A DNA stretch of 64,000 bases from assembly GCA_964035545.1 (NCBI GenBank), contig OZ037766.1:26254343-26318342 (forward strand), in the 5' to 3' direction. Below are positions 1 to 13,516 of the stretch, piece by piece. The notes beneath the pieces were generated by a model. It had not been told where the DNA came from. It saw only the letters and a program-made list of their open reading frames with translations, and ran no database searches. The stretch is from Bugula neritina. Taxonomy: Eukaryota > Bryozoa > Gymnolaemata > Cheilostomatida > Bugulidae. Within the stretch, counting starts at the first letter, position 1; each line of letters opens with the position of its first letter. The translations under genes and the position numbers were made by a program.

Positions 1-360
1 CTTAGACAATATACATGTGACATTGTAGACATGTGGTACTATAGATATGTGACACTATAGACATGATACTATAGACATGTGACACTGTAGACATGTGACG
101 CTATAGACATGTGATACTATGGACATGTGTCTATGGACATGTGACACTATAGACATGTGACACTGTAGACATGTGACGCTATAGACATGTGATACTATGG
201 ACATGTGTCTATGGACATGTGACACTATAGACATGTGACACTGTAGACATGTGACGCTATAGACATGTGATACTATGGACATGTGTCTATGGACATGTGA
301 CACTATAGACATGTGACACTATAGACATGTGACACTATGACCATGATACTATAGACATGT
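1..360. repeat. Minisatellite with 78-bp higher-order unit
   Basis: Tandem repeat built from a degenerate 13-16-bp core (GACATGTGACACTATA and variants). A 78-bp higher-order period is visible because the marker GGACATGTGTCTATGG recurs at 121, 199 and 277. The open frame on the minus strand here is only a repeat translation. It lies in or beyond an intron of the thrombospondin-repeat gene to its right. From 361 to 630 I see nothing recognisable. Confidence 0.9.
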
Positions 361-630
361 GATTTTTGGTCCATCGCCATTGTTGTGTACAGCCAAAGAA
401 GACGATTTCGTTTGAATTCCCTCAAATTTTCTCGTACGAATGTTTTTTCGTGTCAAATAGACAATTTCGTGTGATTCTCACAATCGTGAGGCCAGGCCTT
501 TACATTTATAATGCACTTTCACAAATAAAACACTATTCTATCAGCATATGTATACATTATTATTTGGTTATTATCATATCATTATCCAGTGTGTAGCAAC
601 TTTAAATTAGAAAAAAATTAGTAATTCTAC

Positions 631-3600
631 CTGCACAAGGTTGTGTGTTGCATTCTTTTCGCTGCCATTCCACTGATTCTTTGTCAATATTTTCAGGTAC
701 GCCACCTTCACAAAACCTTCCTCCAAAAGAAGGTGATGGAGCATCACAACTTCTCTTTCTAGCGCTGGTTCCACCTCCACAAGTTTTGGTACAGCTGATC
801 CAAGACTCCCAGGCTTCCCATGCTCCATGAACTGGTTTCATAAGACATAAGCACTCATATATTTAGGCTTTATGTTCATGCAACGCCAGTGAATGGCTTT
901 ACATGCATGCACCACCAACTGTACATATTGATTAGAACTTTCTATTATACACAGCACAAAACTCAAGGATGTGCATCAGCTTTAAAGTAAAGTTCCTTCA
1001 AATTTTTTTCATCACACTTTCAGTGGAGCTAAAAGTGCATCCCAGTTAACTTATACTCTAAAATCAGTCTCGTGTAATGAACAGTACAGCATTATACAAA
1101 TGCTTCGTTTTTTTTTCAATTAAAACTATAATTTGCTACTTGACATAATACAACTTGAGCCTTCCAAACCTAGAAAGAGATTTTCTAGAAAAGACATTGA
1201 GAATATAGCATTAAATCCGTTAACAAATTGAAAATTATACTGGGCATGTGAACTATGCTATAAGTTATAACATATAAAGTTCATTACAAGAAAATTAATT
1301 TACAATGCACTGAAGAAGTAAAAAGAACTTGCTGATACTCTTCAGAAAGTAACAAGGACTTACTTGGACATATGTGACTGTTGCAGTTTCTGTGCTCTGT
1401 TTCACGACCTCCGCCACACACAACCTCATTCAAACAGTCTCTGAATCTGTTCTGGGATCCTCCAGCACACGAGACTGTACAGATACTCCACTTTGACCAG
1501 GGTGTGTGATCTAACTTCTTTTCTGGTGTCACCACGCCTCCTCCACTCTGCCCTCCGTTTAAGTTCAGGTTCTGTGTTTGAACTATTACTGCAAATCAAT
1601 ATTGTGGTAAATCACTTACTTAGTTTGATACTTGGAGCTAAAATGTTTTATTAACTAAACTTTATTTACTTTGATGTAAATTTGCAGTATTTTAAGCTAT
1701 TATAAACCTTAGTTTACAATATATTATGTCATCATCAGTGTATGATATTCTGTGATATGCATAACAAGCATGATTTATCAATGCAATAATGTTATATTTT
1801 ATCAAACAGTATAGGTATTAGGGAGAACTAGCCACATGTTTAATTCCTAGCACTATCAATGTCTAATTAATTCCCTTTTTATATAATATGTGCTTTTATA
1901 CAGGTGTGATCCAACTTCATTTGGATAAAAATAGATCTAATATAATCAAATGGAGACAGTAACTGGATGGTATATACACAGCCACAAGCTAATTTAAGCA
2001 ACAATAATTTATTATAGCTATATATTATATTGGAAGCATATGGGATATTTTATGTGTCTAAAAATAGTTGTTGTAGTTATCACTAATCATTGATACTGAA
2101 TCAATTGAATTTAACTTCAATAATATTGTAATAGTCTTATTGAAAGTCTTATGGAGTTCAAGCCTGTGTTCAAAAATTACTTTATTGTTGTTTTATGGAA
2201 ATAAAGTTTGATGTACATATCTTCATGCTATAGATATGTTTATATTTAGTAAATAATATATTCTTATTGATATAAAACCCGTCATATTTAAATAGAATAA
2301 ACTGCTATAGCTAGGTTTGCCTAAATTAATTTATATAATTTTACATATAGCGTGTACTGATAATTGCTACACAACAATATGTAAAAGGATAGAAATTTTT
2401 TGACTTCAAGTCAATCACAGGATCGAATTTGTACAATGCATGTTTTTTTATAAGTTCTGATTATTTGAAACTCTACAATTTTGGCAGGTTGAGGTATGCA
2501 AGATAAAATACACACCCCTCTTTAAATGTTATGCTAATGTAAAGGGGATTATTATTTTCAAATGGTTTTGACTTGTATAAAGAATTTTCTCATTAGGTTG
2601 AATGACATTGTTTGCATTTGATTTGCATATGTTTATAATTTGCTTTATGCTAATACTAGTAAGTTATAGTAAACATCATAAATGTGAATAAGGAAGCTTT
2701 ATTTGATCAAAAATTATTCAAGTCCTAACCTCTTGTATTGTAAACCATACTTCCACGTTTTTGTGTAACTTGTAATTGATAAAGTTATATATGCAAAAAC
2801 AAATTACGAAATCATAATTTTAAATGCTCTACAATGCTGGAGATCAAATTTCATTGTCCTAGTCAGTGTGGGAACTTTAAAAATTATTAGGATACCTTAC
2901 AAGCATTATTGAAGCTAAAATTTTGCTATTTAAATGTGTTTTCACTTGTGGGGACAAGAATATCATGTCCTGATAAAGCAGGAGATTGTTCAGCACAAGG
3001 GTAACAAACTTCATGAGCACATAGGTTAGGCCTAAGAAATATTTAGCATTATTGACCATAAATAAACTTAATAAAATTAAGAATGCAATGAAGCCTTATA
3101 ACTTTTATTTTCTTTAGTTATTATAATGTTATTTGTATAAATAGATTAAAATGAGACCACCAATTGAACCAAAATTACCTTAGATGCTTTGCACCTTATG
3201 GTAGCTCAAAGCAGTATTATCTATATGCATGTATAGCTACTGGTATTGATACTGGAGCATGTGTATGTGTATTCATATAGCATTGGCATTTTCACATGCA
3301 ATATAACATGTAGCTCATCCAGTCAATTTATTCATGTAGCCAACACCTGGTTACCATGGTTACAGATCAACATTTATGACATAATGGTATCAAGAGGTGT
3401 GTCAATGTGAACACCCTCTAATTGTTGCATGATAGCTTACTGGAAAAATCTTACACTACTCAATTACCATACAAAGGGCCCATTGTTTTATCATATACAT
3501 GTGAAAAAATTTCATGAGTTATAATTTTTCATAGGGTCGTGGCTACAATTTAGCCCACTTGTTGAGTGATTTACTAAAGGTTTGTATAAGTGTCAAATCC

Positions 3601-4055
3601 CAATTTTAATCATGACTGGAATTCTATTAAGAATAATTAAACCAAATTTGTAATTAAGTAATAATAATTTTATGCCGCTTTTAGTTACTGATTTGTTTTA
3701 AATCTATTTTCATATAATATATTACTTTTTATTATTGTGCTTTTTCATTCATTTAATGAACAATATAATATTTGCATGGCCAGCAGACACAACACAGTAT
3801 AAGATTTTGACTTCATTTTTAGTTTATTTTTTATTTACTATATAACCAACACAAAATTGTTTCTTCTACTTCTGTTACTGCTTTTCTAACGCACAGCTCT
3901 GTGATATTAATAAAGCAATTAGCTTGCCAGTTCAATTGAGTAAATGTACACAAATTATATTCTTAAAGACTTGAAGTTTCTTAGATCTTTATATAAACAC
4001 ACAACTTACCACAGAAGGGAAGCAGCCACATAATCACTGCTATAGCACCGTTCAT
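631..4055 (-). CDS. Secreted thrombospondin type-1 repeat protein, N-terminal part (continues past left edge)
   Basis: Three coding exons join in phase: 4010-4055 ([15 protein letters not shown] plus one base), 1364-1588 and 631-831, each bounded by AG/GT. Exon 1 encodes a hydrophobic signal peptide. Residues about 40-90 form one thrombospondin type-1 repeat with [14 protein letters not shown], and residues about 91-157 form a second with [17 protein letters not shown]. The Trp ladder and six-Cys pattern of the family are present in both. Such repeats occur in extracellular matrix and adhesion proteins (thrombospondins, ADAMTS-like, hemicentin, properdin) and bind glycans and matrix ligands. 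The frame leaves exon 3 with one base of the next codon, and no following exon is visible before the window edge, so the C-terminus and exact family are unknown. Intron 1 (1589-4009) is long and holds nothing recognisable. Confidence 0.85.
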
Positions 4056-4204
4056 ACTTGATAAACACTAGCTTCCAGTATTTCTGCAATAATTTATTTT
4101 TAATTGGTAATGTAGTTTATTGGTTAATTAGTTTAGATATTTGCATATACTTCTATAATCTATAGGGTTAAAGTTAAATCTGTCATTTTCATTAATGGGC
4201 AGTA

Positions 4205-5010
4205 TAATCATTATATACACCACACAGTAATATTATATACACTACAGATTAATATTATATACACTACAGAGTAATATTATATACACTACAGAGTAATATT
4301 ATATACACTACAGAGTAATATTATATACACTACAGAGTAATATTATATACACTACAGAGTAATATTATATACACTACAGAGTAATATTATATACACTACA
4401 GAGTAGTATTATATACACTACAGAGTAATATTATATACACTACAGAGTAGTATTATATACACTACAGAGTAATATTATATACACTACAGAGTAGTATTAT
4501 ATACACTATAGAGTAATATTATATACACTATAGAGTAATATTATATACACTACAGAGTAATATTATATACACTACAGAGTAATATTATATACACTACAGA
4601 GTAATATTATATACACTACAGAGTAATATTATATACACTACAGAGTAGTATTATATACACTACAGAGTAGTATTATATACACTACAGAGTAATATTATAT
4701 ACACTACAGAGTAATATTATATACACTACAGAGTAATATTATATACACTACAGAGTAATATTATATACACTACAGAGTAGTATTATATACACTACAGAGT
4801 AATATTATATACACTACAGAGTAATATTATATACACTACAGAGTAATATTATATACACTACAGAGTAATATTATATACACTATAGAGTAATATTATATAC
4901 ACTACAGAGTAGTATTATATACACTATAGAGTAATATTATATACACTACAGAGTAGTATTATATACACTACAGAGTAATATTATATACACTACAGAGTAG
5001 TATATGTAGA
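4205..5010. repeat. 22-bp AT-rich minisatellite
   Basis: About 36 tandem copies of a 22-bp unit, AGTAATATTATATACACTAC plus AG, with occasional AGTAGT or TATAG variants. A few decayed copies continue to about 5150. It lies just upstream of the thrombospondin-repeat gene. Confidence 0.95.
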
Positions 5011-5159
5011 ATCTGTCATTTATATATGACTGAGTTAACTATTGTTAGCATATATACACTACAAAGTAATAATATATTATATACCACAGAGTAGTATTAT
5101 ATTATATACTACAGAATAGTATTATATACACAACAGAGTATTATTATATTCTGTTATTC

Positions 5160-7479
5160 ACTGAGTTAACTATTATCAGCATATTCTGTATACAGTTTTA
5201 TTAGTTCTTACACTTACCTACATAATACTAGCTTGTCATAATTTACTATAGCTTACTTACACTGTTATGAAGGCGATCTAACAATTAAAGACAAATACAA
5301 TCTTTGGTTATCTTGTACAGAGTGTAGAAATTATGCTATTTTTCTTACCAAAACTACTTATCAATATTTATATATAATTATGTTTTGGGTGTTTTATCAT
5401 AGTCGACCAATAGAAATCCATCTACTTAAAATATGTGTGTAGTTATCTTCTCTATTAATATATGCACAAGACTATAATTTATGCACCTACAGAGTATACA
5501 GTGTTGCATTTTCAATTTCTAACATCTATTTCTAAGTCCAAGATAATTCATTACATTATGTTCAATACTTTGTTGTACATTGCAGCTCTACACTCTATTG
5601 TTTCCAGATCGTATACAGGTTAACACAAAAAGATGACAAAATAAAAGCCCCATTTTAAATGATCACAGACATTAATCGGCTATTTCGTACTACTATGCTG
5701 CTATGCTATACCTTAGAGACACATCGCTTTCAATTTATTGCCTGACCCTAAATACATGATATATGGCAGAGAGTCATCAACATTGAACACATGATTTTAA
5801 TACCTTCCTGAATTGCCTTGCTGACAAAAGAACCTATACGTCATCACAATGACCAGTACATCCTTTTAGCATCTCCCTGCTATAAGACACATGCCCTTTT
5901 AAAGAGCTAAATTTACCCCTACAACACCCTATCTCCAAGAAGCTGACATTCACAGGCAGGAACTCCTCAATGCTATCCAAAAAAACTTGCAGGAGCTACT
6001 TCGCTATATATAGCTCTGCTGGATATGCCAGAAGTGTTCCTCAATCCAGGTAGATCCAACAACAGCAGAGAAGTTAGCATATTTAAGAGAATCCATAATA
6101 AAGGTAATTATTAACTTCTATTATAATATATCCGTATAGTGATAATAATATTATAGTGAATGCACCTATAGGAACCAAATATATTATTGCATTTGTAAAT
6201 TGTACAATTAAATACCAACACACTTTACAACAAAGTTACTACAAGATCTCCTTTATCGGGTCACAACTATTAATATTAATTTTACATGCAAGTCAATATA
6301 AGTTAGACCTTTAATTTGTGCCTAATGCATGCACACGCATATAGATATAATTAAAAGTCTGATTTTCAGTTTGATATCTATTAAAAAAGAATAACCTGAT
6401 AATTTAGGTAATTATAAAACTTATATTTACTGCAAAATTTAAATTCAAATAACTAAAGTCACAAAATTGAAACAGTTTGATAAAATAAAGTGGTGGAAGA
6501 GTTTAATGTCCAAAAAATAATTTTTATTGTCCTTGAGAAAACAACTCCAATTAATCTAGCCTACAACTGCAATAATTGACTTTGAAACTACTTGTAGAAA
6601 TAAATGCATCTGCAAGATTTGTCTAAAATATTATACAATCATAAATGCTGGTTACTTTACTATTAGTTTTTCACTGGTTTACAGAATTTAGAGTTGAACT
6701 TTTATAACAGTCTTATGAAAAGTTGCTAAGCACAGTAATCTTGATGTTTATATTAGTTCAAAGCTTGGATTTTATCATAAAGTGTAGTTCAAAATACAAA
6801 TTATTTCGTAGTGGGTCTGTTGTGATTGGAGTTATGTCATCATGGTTTTTGGACAAATAACAAGCCTTGCGATAGCTGAGAACTGAATACACATGTGATC
6901 ACCTGAAGACTTATGATACTGGTTTGAACTTGGTAAGCTGAGCTAATATTAAGATTACTATTACTATATTATAATTGCTGACTCGTGTTACTTATCTGGT
7001 CAGACAGGCCTTGGCCTGCTACTGCAGAAAACAGGAGCTTTAGAAATATTATGTGTAATATAATCTAATTATTGCATTTCATTCTTGAGATATAGGAAGA
7101 TCACAACATTGTAATTTATATTGTCAAAATAGACTATATTTTTTGCACACTGAAATAAAAGAAAATATCATAATTTTATGAAATTTGTAAGCAATTTGGA
7201 GTTGTCTTTCCAGAGACGAACTAAAGCTTCTATGACAAAGTTAATTTATACAATTATGAATGTATAAGTATTTGTGATCAGATCAAATAATAGTATTAGC
7301 TATATAAACACTCATTCTGGTTGTCAGAAATTATGCTTAAATTGCCGATTTGCAACAAAATAATAATTCCTCATGCCCTGAAAAGGATTTTGTGGAACAA
7401 ATAAAAGAACTATTGATATAAAATTTCCTGTCTACACAACACTGCACACATGTGACAATATGCAATCAGTCTGCATAAA
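5160..7479. other. Intergenic region, no gene seen
   Basis: AT-rich sequence without a supportable exon. From about 7010 rightwards it is homologous to 9825-10250, the region downstream of gene B. It is therefore the 3' end of the first 2.8-kb duplicated unit of the gene array. Confidence 0.5.
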
Positions 7480-7945
7480 TTAGAGCAAAATGCATCCGGA
7501 TGAATCAGAACTTGGATATCGAGCCAAGAGGTCTTCAGCGCTGCAGGCACATTTCAATAACAAGATAACTCTTTTGTTATCCATTCCACTATCTTGTCTC
7601 ACTGTGTAGTGGCAGTTAGGGCTGTAATGTACCTCTTCATCGTCACGGAAGTTTTGACAGTAACAATTACGTTTTAAAATGTACTTCCTGTAAAATTTAA
7701 TAAATTTAGTTGACGTTAGAGTAACCTGTTGATAGCAACTGCCTTTTATACATTAAGGGTTTTAACTAAAGTCTCATGATGCTGGTATAAAAGAATAGTG
7801 CTCACCCTCCACGCCTTTCTGGAGCCTCATAGCGACATCTGCTGTCAGTGTGAAATCCTTCAATTTTTTTGTGGCGAGTCACTTGCCCAGAAACTGTAGC
7901 AGGCTCATCAGAGTAAGACTGGAATTTTCGGCCTGGGTTCGCCAT
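7480..7945 (-). CDS. Array gene A: small double H-C-CxC module protein ending in CILL
   Basis: Coding exons 7806-7945 and 7480-7687 join in phase to give 115 aa. I do not recognise the family. The start is MANPG, just after an AG acceptor (exon begins AAATG); there is no signal peptide or membrane segment. Two modules are visible. Module 1 is H32-x4-C37-x-Y ending in C55-Y-C57. Module 2 is H67-x4-C72-x-Y ending in C93-A-C95. Each offers one His and three Cys, a possible HCCC metal site (inference). The C-terminus is SGCILL, a CAAX-type box whose final Leu suggests geranylgeranylation, so membrane attachment from the cytosol is plausible. A non-coding first exon and TATA promoter lie at 8515-8640. 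It is closest to gene B. Confidence is high for the gene and low for function. Confidence 0.85.
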
Positions 7946-8514
7946 TTCTAGATCAATAAGAAAGTTGCTACAAAACTGATGAACCAGGTTCTATACAGCA
8001 GAAGTTATGTAATATTTTTTATTTGAACGACCACCTTAAAAATACTATTGATATGATAGAGATTAGCACTTTAAATTATTGACACAGTTATACCATGTAT
8101 AAAACTTAAACAGAATAAAGCTAAGACTCTACAGTAATAAGCTTTTTATCTACGAAGCTTTGCTGTAGATATAGCTAGTTTTTTGTTAATAAAAACTCCG
8201 ACGTTTCTCATTTATAGCACTAGTTATGGAAGAAATGGAAGAGAGAGCTGTAATTTTTTGTGCTATGCTATGTTGGACTCTAATAAAGATTTTAGCATGC
8301 ACTACTTTATTTTCCACAAAATCACTTGGAGAAAAATTAAAAATCTTACTAAACATGTGTATAGCAACTGTTTCAAAATTTTCTTTCATCAAAAATAACA
8401 AAGTACCATAATCTATTGTATAGTATAACACATAATGCAATACAATTTGCCACCCAAAATTAACATCAATATTTATAGTATTGCAATAACTAGAGCTGAA
8501 GACAAGCCACTTAC

Positions 8515-8770
8515 CTTTAATAGTTAACAGTTAGAACAGTCAAATATAGAAAGACAGAACTGTAACCAGATGCAGGTTAATACTTTTATCACAGATTCTC
8601 TCTAAATGTAGAAGCATAGAAAAGGCAGCTGCTTTTATATGCCATCTTTAGAAAACCAACTCGTATTAAATTTTTTCATGACACATAAATGTTGTGAGTT
8701 GGAATTCCAAACTATAAGCTGATCATTACAAAATCAATTGCAGTTATTTCAGCATGGAATTTCCATTAGA
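8515..8770 (-). promoter_or_regulatory. Gene A promoter and non-coding first exon with Rel/NF-kappaB-like sites
   Basis: On the minus strand a splice donor (GTAAGT) at 8513-8514 ends a non-coding exon. A TATAAAAG box lies at 8632-8640 beside an E-box CAGCTG (8626-8631). Upstream are the GAAAACC element at 8651-8657, the palindrome TTGGAATTCCAA at 8699-8710 and GGAATTTCC at 8756-8764. The same order of elements is found upstream of gene B and, with variation, of C-F. Assignment to Rel/NF-kappaB proteins is by resemblance to the GGRRNNYYCC consensus. Confidence 0.7.
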
Positions 8771-10258
8771 CAATAGAATAATGCATGCAGCAAACTAGAA
8801 TTCAAGTGCAGTATGTGATATACTATTATATCTCTCATGGTTCTAACTACAATCGTCTACCAGTACGCAGCAAACTAATTGCAAGAGTTTAGTATCACTG
8901 CACATTAAGATGCAGGCAATTTCATGTATGTTGGTCTGTGCACATAATCCTCAGTCTTGGTGTATGAAAAATTCATGTGAAAAGTTTCGGATATTTTATT
9001 CTCTATATTGGCTGTGAGTTAAATAGTTCAAAGTTCGATTGATCTCAGTAGTTAAGATTCTTTAAATTTAATAAAAATATTAAATTAACAACACAGTGTA
9101 TAGCCAGCAAGAAGCCAGGGTTTAAGCATTGCTTCTATCTACAGCTCATGTGTATTTTACTGCAGTTTTGCACTACAAACCAATTTCAGCATAACAAAAT
9201 AAACAGATTTTGGTGGTAGGTAGTTTTTGATGATGGCTAAACCCACAGACTAATAAACAGCTATCCTGCATAAGAATAGCATACTGACATAATAGCACTA
9301 TGGCAGACTGGCTCTAGTCAACATCTTATTACCCATCAAATTCAACAATTAGTTGTGGCAGAAAGCTATTGGCTAATCAGGTGATGCTGTGTTAGTCTAA
9401 AATCTAAATGTATTTCTACTGGAGGCGCCTACAAAATGTGAATGGTAATTTTGAGCATTATAAGCTAGACAGTATTCATATTTTGAGTTCAGTTTTTTTT
9501 AGGTAGCAGTTAAGGCATTGGGCCAAACTATATATAGCTGAATTGCACCGTAAAAAAGAAATTGTAATTGCCGTTGTTAAGTTTTGTGTTAGAATGTTAA
9601 AGATCTGTATATAGCACATTCAACATAAGTTAATTGTTGATGATTAAAGTAATTTCTATCTATAAAAAAATATAAAAGGGAAAAGTACTTTAATACAGTA
9701 AGCATATATTAGGCAGTAAAAGTTTTAAATGTTGAGGTTGCACAATTTTGAAAGTAAAATACTCTTTTATTATTCTTTTGAATAATTATACTTCAAAATG
9801 CAGTTTTTAGGTTCATCTCCACCTAGGACAGAAAACAGGATCTTTAGAAATATTATGTGTAAATTGTCCAATCTAATTATTGCATTTCAATCTTGAAATA
9901 TAGAATGGTCACAATTGCAATTTATACTGTCAAAATAGACTACATTTTTGCACATTGAAATACAAAACTACCATAACTTTATGACACTTGGAAGCAATTT
10001 GGAGTTGTTTCTACGAAGACAAACTGAAACTTCCATGACAAGGTTTGTTTAAACAAATATATTATGCATAAATAAATATTTGTGATAAGATCAAAATAAT
10101 AGCATCAGCTATATATAAGCACCCATTCTGGTGGTCAGTATTTACCCTTAAATTACTTATTTACAACTAAATAAAAACCTCCTAATTTGAAAAGGATTTT
10201 AAAGAACGAATAAAAGAAGTATTGATATAAAGTTTGCTGTCAATATGAAATCAGCCTG
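8771..10258. other. Duplicated spacer between array genes A and B
   Basis: No coding exon seen. Most of the stretch (about 8940-9800) aligns by eye with 11740-12590 upstream of gene B, and 9825-10250 aligns with 7016-7440. Genes A and B therefore sit on a tandem duplication of about 2.8 kb. A third, more diverged copy of the unit end is at about 15280-15420. Confidence 0.7.
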
Positions 10259-10757
10259 CTAGGAGATAATGCATCCACATTGATCAGGGGTTTCGGCCCC
10301 CCTGAGTGGCTTTGGATAGCGACTTAAGAGGTTTTCAGTGTAACAGGCACATTTCAATAAAAGGATCACTCTTTGGTTCTCCATCCCACTATCTTGTCTC
10401 ACTGTGTAGTGACAGTTAGGGCTGTAATGTACCTCTTCACCATCATCAAATAGTTCACAGTAACAGTCACGTTTTAAAATGTATTTCCTGTAAAATTGAA
10501 TAAATTCAGTAGACACTAGAGTAACATCCTAATAGTAACTGTTATAAATTCTACATTACTTGTTGCAAATTAGTATATAAGAGTTTTGTGCTATTGGCAT
10601 TAAAGAATAGTACTTACTCGCCACGCCTTTCTGGAGACTTATAGTGACATTTGCTGTCCATGTGAAATCCTTCAATCTTTTTGTGACGAGTCACTTGCTC
10701 AGAAGATGTAGCAGGCTCAATGGAATAGTTTGAGAACTTGCAGCCAGGATTTGTCAT
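10259..10757 (-). CDS. Array gene B: small double H-C-CxC module protein ending in CIIS
   Basis: Coding exons 10618-10757 and 10259-10487 give 122 aa. The intron is at the same position and phase as in gene A. The protein starts MTNPG and is near-identical to gene A through KYILKR and EEVHYSPNCHYTVRQDSG. Both H-x4-C-x-Y / C-x-C modules are intact. The tail after the last C-x-C is longer than in A and ends CGCIIS, a CAAX box whose Ser favours farnesylation. The last-exon open frame can be extended upstream through the acceptor, giving a false start (MSTEFIQF); the spliced start is preferred because all six paralogues share it. Confidence 0.85.
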
Positions 10758-11325
10758 TTCTAAATCGATAAGAATATTGTTCCAAAACTGTTGACTCTAA
10801 TTCAAAACAAAAAAATATGTAACATTTTGTTATTTGAATGACTAGCTAAAAATAATATTGGGTTGATAGAGATTAGCACTTTAAAATGATGATGAAGTTA
10901 TCCCATATATAAAACTTAAAAAAATAAAGCTAAGACTCTACAGTAATAAGCTTTAACTTATCTACAAAGCATTGTTGTGGGCAATGCTAGCTTTTTGTTA
11001 ATGTAAAAGCCATTGTTTTGAATTTATAGTAATAGTTATGAGAGAAATGGTAAAGGGTTGTAATATTTATGCTATGTTAGATTCTAATTAATATTTGATC
11101 ATTTTTCACTATATTACTCAGAGAAAAATTTAAGATATTACTAAACATGTGTAAAGCAACTGTTTCAAAATCTCCCTTCATCACAAAAGTAACAAAGTAG
11201 CGTAATCGAACATAGTTATAGTATAACATATACAAGTTATATATAATGCAACACAAATGGTCACTCAAAATTAGCATCAATATTTATAGTATTGCAATAA
11301 CTAGAACTGAATACAAGCCACTTAC

Positions 11326-11570
11326 CTTTAATAGTTAGTAGGTAGAACAGTCAAATATAGAAAGAGAGGACTATAACTGAATAATTTTATCACAAATTCT
11401 CTCCATGTGCAGAAACATAGAAAAGGCAGCTGCTTTTATATGCCATCTTTGGAAAACCAACTCGTATTAGATTTTTTCATGACACATAAATAATAAGAAT
11501 TGGAATTCCAAACTATAAGCTGATCCTTACATGATCAGTTGCTGGTATTTCAGCATGGAATTTCCAGTAG
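11326..11570 (-). promoter_or_regulatory. Gene B promoter and non-coding first exon
   Basis: Same order as for gene A: donor at 11324-11325, E-box CAGCTG and TATATAAAAG at about 11428-11441, then TTGGAAAACCAA (11449-11460), TTGGAATTCCAA (11500-11511) and GGAATTTCC (11557-11565). Spacing is close to that of gene A. Confidence 0.7.
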
Positions 11571-12659
11571 GCAATAAAACAATGCATGCAGCAAACTGGA
11601 ATTTAATCCTGGGTATGCGATATACTATTGTAATATCTCTCACAGTTCTAACTACAAATACAGTATCCACCAGTACGCAACAAACTAATTGCAAGCGTTT
11701 AGTATCACTGCACATTAAGATGCAAGCAGTTTTGTTTATGTTTGTTTGATGTGCACAAATATAATTCTTAATCTTAGTCCATGAAAAATGTATGTGAAAA
11801 GTTTTGGATATTTTATTTTTTAAATTGGCTTTGAGTTAAATAGTTCCAAGTTCGATTGATCTCAGAGATTCTTTCAATTAAAAAGAAACATAAAGCTCAC
11901 AAAATTATAGTGTATAGCTGGTAAGAAGCCAAAGCTGACCCATTGCTTCTATCTACAGCTCAGCTTATGTGTATTTTGCAGTTTTGCACAGCAAATCTTT
12001 CAGCATAACAAAACAAACACTTCAAGTGATTATAGTAGGTAGTTTTTGATGATGGCTAAACCCACAGACTATTAAACAGCTATAATATTGCATAAGAATA
12101 TATAATCATAGCATACTGGCTATACTTAGAACCTTTCAACTATAGTCAGCATTTTGTAGCCAATCAAATTGTGGTGGAAAGCTGTTGGCTAATCATGCTG
12201 GCCATACAATGGGAATAGGAATTTTTGAGCATTATAAGCTAGACAGTATTCTTGATTTCAGTTCAGTTTTCCTTTAAGTAAAAGCTAAAGCATTGGGCCA
12301 AACTATAGCTGAATTGCACTGTAAAAAACAAATTTCGACTACCAATACTGAGTTTTAAGTTAGAGTGTTGGAGATCTGTTTGGAATATGGCACATTCAAC
12401 ATGAGTTCATTATTGTCTATAATTAAAGTTATTTCTAGCCATAGAAAAAAGTTAAAAGCAGTAAGTAAGTTAATATAGTCAGCATATATTATGCAGTAGA
12501 AAATGTTGAAAATTGAGGTTGTACACAATTGTAAACTTCAACTGCTCTTCTATCATTCATTCGAATAATTATATTTCAAAAATAATATGTTGGAATATAT
12601 TTTATGAGAATTCCCAAATGTAAAGCAAGATCTGCAGCTATTTTTAGATTAATGCAAAA

Positions 12660-12840
12660 CATAATAGCCTGCATTTTCTGAAAGGCAGGCTTGGAAATCC
12701 AACTTGGAACATAACTTTTTGCTTGCATGTACAATATTCCATTATTGCTTGATGGAATTCCCATTGAATGATTTATGCAAGAAAATGGAAATTCCAATGC
12801 TCAAGTTCCCAATAACAACAATGACTCATCACATACAGCG
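12660..12840 (-). promoter_or_regulatory. Orphan promoter-like module without a gene
   Basis: TTGGAAATCCAA (12691-12702), GGAATTCCC (12754-12762) and GGAAATTCC (12787-12795) occur in the order seen upstream of array genes. The TATA position reads ATTTTCTGAAAGG and is lost. No related coding exon lies on the expected (lower-coordinate) side before gene B. A close copy is at 18225-18400. It may be the remnant of a lost gene or a detached enhancer. Confidence 0.55.
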
Positions 12841-13516
12841 CTATTCCTAATTATCACACGTGATGTTTTAACACTTCACAACAAACTATACTGAGATGTG
12901 AAATGTAAGGCTTGAGTTGATGCTTTACCTTTGTACATTTTTCGGTGCTTTTAGTCAATAAAAGTATTTATAGAAAACATAAACATGATTATATTTGTAT
13001 TCAAACATGGAACTATGTAACCACGTTTGTATTTTTTCAGATCAAGGCAGCCTCATGCTGCCAATAAATTTGTGGCTGAACGCTATTGGCTAACCACGTC
13101 ATGCCGTATTAGTCTAAACGAATTTTGTAGTTTATTAGTAATTTTTCTAGAATGATTATCAGCAACTTTTTGCCATTTGATATATAAATGTGTAGTCTTG
13201 AGTTTAGTAGAAGAAACATAAGGTGTTATTTTTTGTTTAACTTGTGAATAATTATTGTCTCTAATTTAATTTTAAAACCAGAAATGAGGTTTGAAAAGAG
13301 TAATCTGGTATAAGTGAATAAATTTATTGATGGTAATCAGTAATTGTAACTGTGAATGTAATTTTAAGTAATTAAAATTGACAAAACAAATTTTATAAAT
13401 GAAATCTGTACCTCTTTCATTGGCCACTCAGCATAATGCAGAATAAATGCACAATAAAGTAAATATTTTGTAGTCAAATGACATTCAAAAACAGAACACT
13501 AGGTATATTGTTATAA

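Noticed and set aside
55-312. 85-codon frame of MSIVSHVHRH-type repeats
   Set aside because: Pure minisatellite translation.
4205-5010. CRISPR-like regular repeats
   Set aside because: Copies are directly adjacent with no spacers; this is an ordinary eukaryotic minisatellite.
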